Shown: positions 1-6,071 of the stretch, one piece after another | Position numbering within the stretch: the stretch's first letter is position 1 | How the letters are laid out: each line of letters begins with the position of its first letter | Assembly: GCA_030592355.1 (NCBI GenBank) | Contig: JAUVJE010000100.1 | Coordinates: 1 to 8,882, forward strand | Length of the DNA: 8,882 bases | Direction of reading: 5' to 3' | From: Clostridia bacterium | Lineage (GTDB): Bacteria > Bacillota > Clostridia > DUPQ01 | Made by a program: the position numbers and the translations under genes | Notes under the pieces: model-generated | Told to the model about the DNA's origin: nothing | Database searches by the model: none | The model's input: the letters and a program-made list of their open reading frames with translations, nothing else

Positions 1-205
1 CATTCCCTTTCTTGTCAGAGTTATATACCGCTTTAAAAATATCAAATGCAAATTGTGAATTCGCATCCACCACTTCATCGCCTATTGTGTCAGCTTTAAC
101 CGTAGGTTTTTTTATAATGCTGATTTCCTTCCCACCGGAACATCCTGTCATAGCGGTTGTCAATATCGCTAAAATCAGTACTATAGTTATAAGTCTTTTA
201 TACAT
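1..205 (-). CDS. Serpin-like lipoprotein, N-terminal part only (runs off left edge)
   Basis: Only the first 68 codons are in the window. Residues 1-21 form a lipoprotein signal peptide: MYKR, a hydrophobic stretch, then a lipobox ending MTGC with Cys22 as the lipidated residue, so the protein should be anchored to the outer face of the membrane. After a short spacer, residues about 48-68 (DANSQFAFDIFKAVYNSDKK) match the start of the serpin fold, where helix A of bacterial serpins usually reads like 'N..FAF.L.K....'. The family normally has about 370-420 residues and inhibits serine or cysteine proteases through a C-terminal reactive loop, which is not visible here. The start is supported by AGGAG eight bases upstream. 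The lipobox is seen directly. The serpin assignment rests on one short segment and is an inference; any other lipoprotein with a similar helix is the alternative. Confidence 0.72.
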   Translation of the reverse strand, partial: MYKRLITIVLILAILTTAMTGCSGGKEISIIKKPTVKADTIGDEVVDANSQFAFDIFKAVYNSDKKGN

Positions 206-233
206 TGCAATCACTCCTTTTGAAATTGAAGTC

Positions 234-247
234 CGGGAAAATTCCCG
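234..247. repeat. Short palindrome CGGGAA-AA-TTCCCG in the serpin-like gene leader
   Basis: Two 6-base arms are separated by two bases. The element lies immediately downstream of the candidate -10 box, near the expected transcription start, and before the ribosome binding site. This position would suit a repressor operator or a small RNA hairpin. I do not recognise it as the site of a named regulator. Confidence 0.35.
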
Positions 248-254
248 TCTATAT

Positions 255-260
255 ATTATA
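255..260 (-). promoter_or_regulatory. Candidate -10 box for the serpin-like gene
   Basis: The minus strand reads TATAAT here, about 50 bases before the start codon at 205. No good -35 hexamer lies at 16-18 bases; GAACAA is the nearest. Its presence in the 109-base gap after tyrA suggests the lipoprotein gene is transcribed on its own rather than only by read-through. Confidence 0.4.
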
Positions 261-314
261 CGTGAAAATCGTCTTATTTGTTCCGAAAATACAATAGTTC
301 TTATTATGCAGTTT

Positions 315-1409
315 TTAGTTTATTGACGATGCCGAATAACCCTCGCTACAAAGGATTTTCAGTGCTGAATCACGGTCTTCAATACTATATAATTCAACTA
401 CGAGTACGCCGCCCACATCCTCGCGGCTATGGGTAACATTAATATTTTTAATATTGATGCTGCCGTCGCCAAGCACATTTGCAATATGTGCGATAACCCC
501 GGGCTTGTCGCTGACTTGAATTACAATTTGGAATTTCCTGGGAAGCAATCCCTCCCTTTCCCCTGATATAATATCCCTTGCCTTTTTAGCCGCTGTAAAA
601 TAGCTTTCGATTTCAGCCTCGTTCAGATTGCTTATGGCAGTTTTTGCTTTTTGAAGTATTTCAACCAGCCGGTTAATGCCATCCGTTACCTCTTCTCTAT
701 TGCTAATCGTAATATCTCTCCAGAGCGCGGGCTGTGAGGAAGCTATTCTTGTAATATCCCTAAAGCCTCCTGCTGCAATTTTTTTACCAAGACTGCCGTC
801 TGTTTCAGAATCAAGTAGATTTACCAGCGCCGCAGCCGTGATATGAGGCACATGACTCACCACTGCAACCGCTCTGTCATGTGAATCAGAGTCAGTGATA
901 ATCGGTATGGCGCCTATTGAAAGTGCAATTTCTTTAATTTTCTCCACAGCCTTTAAGTCACAGCCGTCGTCAAGTATGATGTAATAAGCATTTTCGAACA
1001 TATCTTCTCTTGAATATGCAAAACCGCTTCGCTCTGAACCGGCCATAGGATGCCCGCCTATAAAACGTATGTTTTTGCTTTCCCCAGATATTTTTTTCAT
1101 TATTTCAGCTTTTGTACTGGCTGTGTCGCTAATGATGCATCCGGTTTTAGTAAACGCAGATATTTCGATTGCAAGATCCGCACATATCGGAACAGGCGCA
1201 CATAAAAAAACCAAACTGCATTCTTCTAAATATTCACCGGGTTCTGTGTGTCCGGAATCTATCACACCGGACCCAAGCGCTGCCATAAGCTGCGATTCAT
1301 CCGGGTCGATTCCGATTATCTTTGTTACTCCTGTTTTAAGTTTCAGAGCCTTGGCCAATGAACCGCCGATAAGTCCAAGTCCTGCTACTGCAATGCAATC
1401 AATATTCAT
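315..1409 (-). CDS. tyrA: Prephenate dehydrogenase with C-terminal ACT domain
   Basis: This enzyme of tyrosine biosynthesis oxidatively decarboxylates prephenate to 4-hydroxyphenylpyruvate in the cytoplasm. Residues 5-17 hold the Rossmann dinucleotide motif (AGLGLIGGS), and Asp35 (GIDPDES) at the end of the second strand suggests NAD+ rather than NADP+. The prephenate site is marked by GGHPMAGSE at 118-126, with the conserved His120, and by SHVPH at 185-189. The segment GGFRDITRIASS (214-225) is also typical of the family. Residues about 292-362 form an ACT domain (DKPGVIAHI), common in Gram-positive TyrA and usually linked to feedback control by tyrosine. At 364 residues the length is normal. 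The start has AAGAGG about seven bases upstream. It lies 32 bases after ribU on the same strand, with no aro genes in view. Family assignment is firm; the mode of regulation is inferred. Confidence 0.96.
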   Translation of the reverse strand: MNIDCIAVAGLGLIGGSLAKALKLKTGVTKIIGIDPDESQLMAALGSGVIDSGHTEPGEYLEECSLVFLCAPVPICADLAIEISAFTKTGCIISDTASTKAEIMKKISGESKNIRFIGGHPMAGSERSGFAYSREDMFENAYYIILDDGCDLKAVEKIKEIALSIGAIPIITDSDSHDRAVAVVSHVPHITAAALVNLLDSETDGSLGKKIAAGGFRDITRIASSQPALWRDITISNREEVTDGINRLVEILQKAKTAISNLNEAEIESYFTAAKKARDIISGEREGLLPRKFQIVIQVSDKPGVIAHIANVLGDGSINIKNINVTHSREDVGGVLVVELYSIEDRDSALKILCSEGYSASSIN

Positions 1410-1427
1410 CTGTTTACCTCTTTATGA

Positions 1428-1436
1428 ATTATATCA
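1428..1436 (-). promoter_or_regulatory. Possible extended -10 box in the ribU-tyrA gap
   Basis: The minus strand reads TGATATAAT, an extended -10 sequence, just before tyrA. No -35 hexamer is visible. The implied transcription start (about 1421) would fall on the tyrA ribosome binding site and leave a leader of only about 12 bases. It is therefore a doubtful promoter and may be chance in an AT-rich gap. Confidence 0.25.
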
Positions 1437-1441
1437 TATTG

Positions 1442-2101
1442 TCATTTTTGTATTCCGGTATTGTCCGGGCTATCATTGGAAACATCAGCCCCTGCAGTGT
1501 TTCTGCTTTTTTTCTCGTGCAGTAATGGAGACAGCTTCTTATATATCAAAGTAGTTACTAATATGTTTATGAATGCTTTGAAAACGTTGAATGGGGTTAT
1601 CCCAATAATTATAAGAGATTTCAGGTCAATGATGCCTTTGTTCGCCGAGCTGCTCCAGGCAATTATTTCCTCTATTGTATAGCCAAGTACTTTTGTATAC
1701 AAAGGTATCAGTAGGAAATAATTCAAAAACCCTGCAAATATAGTCATTATAATCCCGCCGGCAATCATTCCGAGTACTGCGCTTTTCTTGTTTTTGTTTC
1801 TCTTATAAATGATGGCCGCAGGAAGGACAAAGCTTACGCCAATCAGGAAATTCGCCAATTCGCCGACAAAGAACGACCAGGATGTGAGTGCATGAATTAT
1901 ATTTTTAACAAACATCACGGCGACTCCTGCCAACGGACCCAATGAAAATCCGGCCAGCAGCGCCGGTATATCACTAAAATCGAATTTTAAAAACGGAGGC
2001 ACCAATGGAACCGGTATTTCCAAAAACATCAGTATTGCTGCAACTGCAGACAACATGGCTACTTTTACTATCCACATAGTCGCTTTTCTTCTGTTATCCA
2101 T
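1442..2101 (-). CDS. ribU: Riboflavin ECF transporter substrate-binding (S) component RibU
   Basis: This is an integral membrane protein that binds riboflavin and works with the shared ECF module (EcfA, EcfA', EcfT), none of which is in this window. Hydrophobic segments fall at about 10-28, 44-66, 77-99, 108-132 and 163-186, consistent with the roughly six-helix S-component fold. The loop EIPVPLVPPFLKFDFSDIPA (28-47) followed by LLAGFSLGPLAG, and the GELANFLIG segment (80-88), are hallmarks of RibU. The last 25 or so residues are a hydrophilic tail without clear function. Length is 219 residues, slightly longer than usual. The start ATG at 2101 has AAAGG about eight bases upstream; Met9 is a less likely alternative. 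The FMN riboswitch directly upstream independently supports riboflavin as substrate. Confidence 0.95.
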   Translation of the reverse strand: MDNRRKATMWIVKVAMLSAVAAILMFLEIPVPLVPPFLKFDFSDIPALLAGFSLGPLAGVAVMFVKNIIHALTSWSFFVGELANFLIGVSFVLPAAIIYKRNKNKKSAVLGMIAGGIIMTIFAGFLNYFLLIPLYTKVLGYTIEEIIAWSSSANKGIIDLKSLIIIGITPFNVFKAFINILVTTLIYKKLSPLLHEKKSRNTAGADVSNDSPDNTGIQK

Positions 2102-2125
2102 ATGGCTTGCCTTTCCGGGGAATAG

Positions 2126-2144
2126 AAAAACCCCTCCTCAGGGG
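2126..2144 (-). terminator. Rho-independent terminator of the FMN riboswitch
   Basis: On the minus strand CCCCT-GAGG-AGGGG forms a five-pair G/C-rich hairpin followed directly by TTTTT. It sits between the FMN aptamer and ribU, as expected for a switch that stops transcription early when FMN is plentiful. Its 5' arm and loop (2136-2143) can instead pair with the 5' end of the aptamer (2250-2257), giving an antiterminator. Confidence 0.85.
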
Positions 2145-2157
2145 CATAAAAAAATCG

Positions 2158-2258
2158 CTTCTTTCATCCAGACTTTACTGTCGGTACCGGAATCTAACCG
2201 GTTCTGCTTTCGCTCGCGGACTTTACCGCCGGTCGGGAATTTCACCCTGCCCTGAAGA
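2158..2258 (-). promoter_or_regulatory. FMN riboswitch (RFN element) controlling ribU
   Basis: The minus strand carries the conserved RFN core in order: AGGGTGAAATTCCCGACC, GGCGGTAAAGTCCGCGAGC, GAACCGGT, GATTCCGGTACCGACAGT, then AAAGTCTGGATGAAAGAAG. These blocks make up the multi-helix FMN aptamer. The closing helix P1 pairs CTTC (2254-2257) with GAAG (2158-2161). FMN binding stabilises P1, which blocks the antiterminator and allows the downstream hairpin at 2126-2144 to terminate transcription. The next gene is ribU, the classic target for uptake control. Aptamer identity is read directly from conserved sequence; the switching mechanism is inferred from the pairings. Confidence 0.97.
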
Positions 2259-2275
2259 ACTATTAATTTACATGT

Positions 2276-2303
2276 ATTATAGCATGTCGCAGGACAAATG
2301 CAA
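2276..2303 (-). promoter_or_regulatory. Extended -10 promoter of the riboswitch-ribU transcript
   Basis: On the minus strand TTGCAT and TATAAT are separated by 16 bases, and TGC precedes the -10 box, giving an extended -10 (TGCTATAAT). The expected start is near 2269, about 11 bases before the aptamer, which fits a riboswitch leader. The -35 hexamer is weak. Confidence 0.65.
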
Positions 2304-2442
2304 CTACGTATTCCTTTTATTTACTATCTTCCAAATGTAGAATTTGTATTAAGCAATTAATAGAAATCGCCCGGTTAAGCAATAAAAATTTAATATTAAA
2401 GCTCCTAATGCTCTTTTATCATCAAATCCGTCAGTCTTTTTC

Positions 2443-2470
2443 TTGTTTTAAAAAAAATCACGAGTATAAT
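2443..2470 (+). promoter_or_regulatory. Candidate promoter of the surface-protein gene
   Basis: TTGTTT and TATAAT are separated by 16 bases. The -10 is perfect and the -35 matches the consensus at three of six positions. The predicted start near 2477 gives an 84-base leader. The stretch between here and the ribU promoter (about 2304-2442) shows no gene or clear signal. Confidence 0.5.
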
Positions 2471-2493
2471 AAATGTATCAGTTTTAAATTGCA

Positions 2494-2544
2494 TCGGGTT
2501 TTGCAGTAGCTTCCCATCTTTGCTTTTCATCAGCAAAAGTCCGA
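2494..2544 (+). promoter_or_regulatory. Structured 5' leader with two mutually exclusive hairpins
   Basis: TCGGGTTTTGC (2494-2504) can pair with GCAAAAGTCCGA (2533-2544) in an 11-pair helix with one bulged G and one G-U pair. A competing hairpin, TTTGCT (2519-2524) with AGCAAA (2532-2537), uses the same 3' arm. The helix ends two bases before the AGGAGG ribosome binding site (2547-2552), so folding could affect translation. I do not recognise it as a known riboswitch class. Confidence 0.35.
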
Positions 2545-2560
2545 AGAGGAGGTTTTCTTT

Positions 2561-4501
2561 ATGAAAAAAAATAATAGTCGCATAATATTAACGATACTAA
2601 TTGTCATGGTGTTTACAGCAGTCATATTGGTATCAGTCTACGCCCATCCCGTTCCATACCCACCCTCACCCACCTGTTCACCTCTTAAAACTCCGACTCC
2701 CGGGCCAATCCCAAGCAATTGGAAGGACACCGGAGCGGGTGGAACATCAGGCACTTTCACTTCTTCAGGAGGTCTTGATTCCCATAATGGCCGCACGGCT
2801 GCCGGAAATGACGACCAAGACCCTTCAGTGCGTATATATAATGGCGAGGGCTGGGTAGAACATCCGGTGTATTTCCAACCTACTGCCCTTGAATGGTCTA
2901 ATGTAGAAGAACATGTATTGTATGCTTCCGATAATATTAACAATATGGTTCTCTTTACACCTGATCCCGGATTGAATATAGGAGCATGGCTTCCAATAGG
3001 CCATCCCGGCTCCGGCCTAGGGGAATTTATCAATCCCAACGGTATTTTTTCACATCAATCCGGAGATTTTTATGTTGTAGATACCGGTAATAACCGCGTA
3101 CAGTATTTTGATGGAATGACATGGAATATTCTTGCCACTCCACAAGATGCTATATATATGGTGGATATATGCATACATAACGATGTTATTTACATAACCG
3201 ACTATATTGGAAATTGTATTTGGTACAGGGGACTCGCCGATATCACATGGTTAAGGCTGGCTGACATCACTTATCTTTGGTCTCCATCTTATCTGGATAT
3301 CAACAACCAGGGAGAGATATTTGTCTTATCCCGGGTTCACAGCACGGATGGTTTCATGAAAAATATCGTAAAATATTCCGGAGGTATATTTTCTTCATAT
3401 GTAACTACAGGAAGCGGACCGGCGTATATTGGGAATAATGCCTCTTCGGAAGAAATCGGTATAAACGACCATGACAGGCTTTTTTACCGCGACCCTATGA
3501 CGGGTATAATCTACAAAGAGTTATGTGATATTAATAAAATCCCGGCTTTTAACCTAAACGGCACTATGTTTCCTCTGTTGCCTGCTCAGACAGATGTGTT
3601 TTTAAACGTCGGCTCCGATATCGATATAATTAACATAATCGCTTATAAATCCTGTCCTTTCAGCAGTATTGGCGGAGATGGGGTTTTCCCCCTTGATTTC
3701 GGTGAAAATCTGTTTCCCGTAACCTGCACAGCCGAAACAGGTTTGCCAAGAGAGTATACGGTTCATGTTACAAGAGAATTATCGGACAATGCCCTTTTAT
3801 CAGATATCTCTATAAACTCGGTTACCATTGATGGTTTTTCACCCGATATTTTCACCTATACAGATATTTCCTATTCATATGACCATCTGTCAAGAATCCT
3901 CACTGCGGTTGCCCAGGACGAAAATGCAACTGTCCTTGGCACCGGAACAATTGAATTGAACGTTGGTGAAAATATAGTAATTATTACGGTTATAGCTCAA
4001 AACACCATCAATATACAACCATACGTATTGAACATAACAGGAGAAGCGGAAGAGCCCTCTTCAAGCCCAACACCAAGTCCAAGTCCTACACCTACACCGA
4101 CGCCGACACCGACACCGACACCGACGCCTACGCCTAGTCCATCGCCAAGTTTGACACCAAGTCCTTCGCCTTCAGTTTCACCATCACCCTCTCCAACCGG
4201 AAGCGTTGAACCAAGCCCGACTCCTGAACCATCGGCAACGCCTGAGTCTACAAAAACGCCCGACCCAACCGCATCTGCTTCCATAAGTCCAACACCTCCC
4301 CCTGTCAACCCGTCCCTGCAACCATCCACCCTGCAGCCTTCACCCACTCCAATTGATGCCGGGCTGGTTAAATACAGGGACTGGAGAAATATTCTGATAA
4401 TTCTGGCTCTGGGAATAGGAGGAGGCGCATTAGGTTATGTCGGAGTTGCCATGATAAGAAAATCTATTAAGAAAAAGGGAAAAAGACCGGATAAAGATTA
4501 A
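2561..4501 (+). CDS. Membrane-anchored surface protein: NHL-type propeller, cadherin-like domains, Pro/Thr/Ser linker
   Basis: This exported protein has 646 residues. Residues 1-28 are a signal peptide (MKKNNSR, hydrophobic core, probable cleavage after VYA). Residues 30-55 are Pro-rich. Residues about 95-320 look like a beta-propeller; the clearest repeat is at 149-185 (GSGLGEFINPNGI ... VVDTGNNRVQYFD), a close NHL-repeat match, and others are degenerate. Two probable cadherin-like beta-sandwich domains follow, about 328-405 (ending GENLFPVTCTAETGLPREYT) and 410-493 (ending GENIVIITVIAQ). Residues 498-598 are a Pro/Thr/Ser linker. Residues 609-632 form one transmembrane helix followed by a basic tail (RKSIKKKGKRPDKD). 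There is no LPXTG motif, so anchoring should be in the membrane, with the linker spanning the wall. The start has AGGAGG eight bases upstream. The ligand is unknown; adhesion or carbohydrate binding is a guess. Confidence 0.85.
   Translation: MKKNNSRIILTILIVMVFTAVILVSVYAHPVPYPPSPTCSPLKTPTPGPIPSNWKDTGAGGTSGTFTSSGGLDSHNGRTAAGNDDQDPSVRIYNGEGWVEHPVYFQPTALEWSNVEEHVLYASDNINNMVLFTPDPGLNIGAWLPIGHPGSGLGEFINPNGIFSHQSGDFYVVDTGNNRVQYFDGMTWNILATPQDAIYMVDICIHNDVIYITDYIGNCIWYRGLADITWLRLADITYLWSPSYLDINNQGEIFVLSRVHSTDGFMKNIVKYSGGIFSSYVTTGSGPAYIGNNASSEEIGINDHDRLFYRDPMTGIIYKELCDINKIPAFNLNGTMFPLLPAQTDVFLNVGSDIDIINIIAYKSCPFSSIGGDGVFPLDFGENLFPVTCTAETGLPREYTVHVTRELSDNALLSDISINSVTIDGFSPDIFTYTDISYSYDHLSRILTAVAQDENATVLGTGTIELNVGENIVIITVIAQNTINIQPYVLNITGEAEEPSSSPTPSPSPTPTPTPTPTPTPTPTPSPSPSLTPSPSPSVSPSPSPTGSVEPSPTPEPSATPESTKTPDPTASASISPTPPPVNPSLQPSTLQPSPTPIDAGLVKYRDWRNILIILALGIGGGALGYVGVAMIRKSIKKKGKRPDKD
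4088..4135 (+). repeat. Thr-Pro tandem repeat (eight ACN-CCN units)
   Basis: Eight consecutive six-base units encode Thr-Pro (residues 510-525), within a longer Pro/Ser/Thr linker. Codon third positions vary (ACA or ACG, CCG or CCT), so the tract is not a perfect DNA repeat, but the inner ACACCG units are identical and could change in number by slippage without breaking the frame. The minus strand reads as a long Gly-Val run, which is an artefact. Confidence 0.85.
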
Positions 4502-4511
4502 TTGGCCGGAT

Positions 4512-4949
4512 TCAAATTACTCTGATGATTAACTCTGTCAGTAATTCTATAAACTTGATTTTATTAACCCCGGGGTTCTTCGGACCCCGGGTGAATTTTC
4601 CGCCCTTGCGGCGGTTTTCTTTTGCAAGATATCTTTGATTCAACATTGAATCAATATTAAATTGAGTGTACTCTTTTCCTGTATTTCCAATAGCAGAAGC
4701 CCTTTTCGCAAGTGCCATTGCAGCCACTCCATAGTCCTGGCTTACAACGATATCCCCTGCCCTGACCATATTGATCAGGGCAAAATCCACGGAATCAGCA
4801 CCCTTGTCGACAGTCACGACTTTTGCATAATCGCTTTTGATTATATGTGCTGTATCACACACCATAACAACATCAAGTTGGTATTCTTCCGCTACTTTTT
4901 CAATTTCACTTTTTACTGGGCAGGCATCTGCATCTACAATGATTTTCAT
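4512..4949 (-). CDS. YaiI/YqxD family protein (UPF0178, PIN-like fold)
   Basis: The protein has 145 residues from the chosen start. The family signature is at the N terminus: MKIIVDADACPVK (residues 1-13), followed by VTVDKGADSVDFAL and the GDIVVSQDYGVAAMAL segment, then RRKGGKFTRGPK near the C terminus. The conserved acidic residues (Asp6, Asp8, and Asp in SQDYG) fit the PIN-domain-like nuclease superfamily to which this family is assigned, but no substrate is established to my knowledge. I chose the ATG at 4949 because family members start at this MKI; an upstream in-frame GTG at 4964 would add five residues. Neither start has a good ribosome binding site, and a TATAAT lies directly before the ATG (see findings). 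It converges on the surface-protein gene with a ten-base gap. Confidence 0.9.
   Translation of the reverse strand: MKIIVDADACPVKSEIEKVAEEYQLDVVMVCDTAHIIKSDYAKVVTVDKGADSVDFALINMVRAGDIVVSQDYGVAAMALAKRASAIGNTGKEYTQFNIDSMLNQRYLAKENRRKGGKFTRGPKNPGVNKIKFIELLTELIIRVI
4569..4591. repeat. Strong GC-rich inverted repeat inside the yaiI-like gene
   Basis: CCCGGGGTTC and GGACCCCGGG form up to ten pairs around a TTC loop; an alternative fold closes on a CTTCGG (UUCG-type) tetraloop with one bulged T. It is far more GC-rich than its surroundings. On the minus strand it encodes the TRGPKNPG part of the YaiI-like protein. It lies just before the plus-strand terminator and may help stabilise the end of the surface-protein mRNA. 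Confidence 0.5.
4600..4623 (+). terminator. Plus-strand rho-independent terminator embedded in the opposing gene
   Basis: CCGCC-CTTGC-GGCGG is followed at once by TTTTCTTTT on the plus strand. It lies about 100 bases after the surface-protein stop codon and is the only convincing terminator there, because the two convergent genes leave just ten bases between their stops. Read from the minus strand it lacks a T tract, so it should not stop yaiI transcription. Part of the sequence is fixed by the RRKGGK codons of the YaiI-like protein. Confidence 0.6.
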
Positions 4950-4955
4950 ATATTG

Positions 4956-4961
4956 ATTATA
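4956..4961 (-). promoter_or_regulatory. -10 box immediately before the yaiI-like start codon
   Basis: The minus strand reads TATAAT ending six bases before the ATG at 4949, so transcription would begin at or within a base or two of the start codon. The -35 region (GTTAAA at 17 bases) is weak. If used, the mRNA would be leaderless, which fits the lack of a ribosome binding site. Confidence 0.4.
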
Positions 4962-5004
4962 CACTATTCCGGCATTGATTTAACTGATGATTGTTCTATT
5001 AATA

Positions 5005-5013
5005 TGATATAAT
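5005..5013 (+). promoter_or_regulatory. Extended -10 promoter of the sugar-oxidoreductase operon
   Basis: TGATATAAT is an extended -10 box located 27 bases before the operon's first start codon. The -35 region is poor (CTGATG at 18 bases). The predicted start near 5020 leaves a leader of about 20 bases carrying the GGGGA ribosome binding site (5029-5033). No operator or cre-like site is obvious in the 91-base divergent gap. Confidence 0.5.
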
Positions 5014-5040
5014 TGTGCTACTGTTTGCGGGGAAATTATT

Positions 5041-6069
5041 ATGCTTAAATTACTCCAAATCGGCTGCGGAAACATCAGTAATACATGGCTGTCAAGTTTA
5101 GCGAAAAGGAATGACATCGAATTTTGCGGTTTGGTGGACATCGATAGAGACGCTGCTCGGGAAAAAGTATCTGCCCATGGATTGCAATGTCCTATATTTA
5201 CGGATGCGGCAAAAGCCATCAAAGCAACAAGCCCCCATATTGCCATAGATAATATAATTCCATCAGAACGCCTTGCTCTTGCTGAAATATGCATGTCAAA
5301 CGGTTTGCATGTTTTGTCTGAAAAACCACTGGCGGACAATATTGATAATGCAAAGAAAATTATCAAACTGTCTGACAAATATAACAGGGATTTTTTCGTT
5401 ATGCAAAACAGGCGGTACAATACCAATATGTTCTCTTATCGAAACGCTATTCAATCCGGACGGATTGGCGAAATCGGTTATCTTGGAGTTGAATTTTTCA
5501 GAGATCCTCATTTCGGAGGATTCAGGGACATCATGGATTCTCCCCTGCTCATTGACATGGCCATTCACACATTTGACCAGGCACGTTTTCTACTGGGGAA
5601 AAATCCGGTATCAGTCATATGTAAAGAATATAATCCGGGATGGTCATGGTATAAAGGCAATTCGTCTGCTATTTGTATATTTACATTTGAAGATGGTACT
5701 ATTTTTAATTACACAGGTTCTTGGTGCGCCCCGGGGATGAACACATCATGGGATTCCGGTTGGAGGACCATCGGAAGCAAGGGCTCCTGTCTTTGGAACG
5801 GGAATGACTTTCCAACTGCCGGGTTGAGTATTTTAAATGACGTAAAGAGCTGCCATCCTGATGCCGAATCTATTATAATCGATCGTATAAACTGTGACAT
5901 CGGCGGGCATGCAGGCTGCATTAATGAAATGATTGAGAGTATAAAGGCCGGCAGTCGCGCTCAAACCGATTGCCGCGATAATATAATCAGCATGGCTATG
6001 GTTTTTGCTGCAATAAAAAGCTCTGCCAAAAACCGCGAAATACAAATAAAAAATATATTGGAGGAATGA
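5041..6069 (+). CDS. Gfo/Idh/MocA family NAD(P)-dependent oxidoreductase (first copy)
   Basis: This is a predicted sugar or inositol dehydrogenase of 342 residues, a normal length. The Rossmann domain (about 1-120) has the nucleotide-binding GCGNIS motif at 8-13, with Ser in place of the last Gly, and Asp33 or Asp35 (GLVDIDRD) at the end of the second strand, favouring NAD+. The family EKPL motif at 94-97 supplies the catalytic Lys95. Next come the MQNRRYN strand (121-127) and the DMAIHTFDQARFL helix (172-184), with Asp172 and His176 as expected active-site residues. The C-terminal half forms the open beta-sheet substrate domain; the GSW...WDSGWRTIGSKGS region (226-249) is probably part of the pocket. 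GGGGA lies seven bases before the start. It heads the operon. Substrate is not readable from the sequence. Confidence 0.92.
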   Translation: MLKLLQIGCGNISNTWLSSLAKRNDIEFCGLVDIDRDAAREKVSAHGLQCPIFTDAAKAIKATSPHIAIDNIIPSERLALAEICMSNGLHVLSEKPLADNIDNAKKIIKLSDKYNRDFFVMQNRRYNTNMFSYRNAIQSGRIGEIGYLGVEFFRDPHFGGFRDIMDSPLLIDMAIHTFDQARFLLGKNPVSVICKEYNPGWSWYKGNSSAICIFTFEDGTIFNYTGSWCAPGMNTSWDSGWRTIGSKGSCLWNGNDFPTAGLSILNDVKSCHPDAESIIIDRINCDIGGHAGCINEMIESIKAGSRAQTDCRDNIISMAMVFAAIKSSAKNREIQIKNILEE

Positions 6070-6071
6070 GT

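Noticed and set aside
12..326. Plus-strand open frame of 104 codons at the left edge
   Set aside because: It runs opposite the serpin-like lipoprotein and its leader; the minus strand has the lipobox, ribosome binding site and family match.
1069..1554. Plus-strand open frame opposite tyrA and ribU
   Set aside because: It covers conserved coding sequence of two well-recognised genes and has no start signal.
2107..2340. Small plus-strand open frames over the riboswitch
   Set aside because: The sequence is fully explained by the FMN aptamer and its promoter on the minus strand.
4088..4135. CRISPR-like or satellite repeat
   Set aside because: The units are six bases, in frame, and encode Thr-Pro; there are no spacers.
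3997..4347. Minus-strand open frame rich in Gly-Val repeats
   Set aside because: It is the complement of the Thr-Pro/Ser-Pro linker codons of the surface protein and has no ribosome binding site or domain.
4475..4511. Possible minus-strand terminator after the yaiI-like gene (CCGG arms followed by a T-rich stretch)
   Set aside because: The stem is only four pairs with a loop of about 15 bases, and it lies within the surface-protein coding end; too weak to call.
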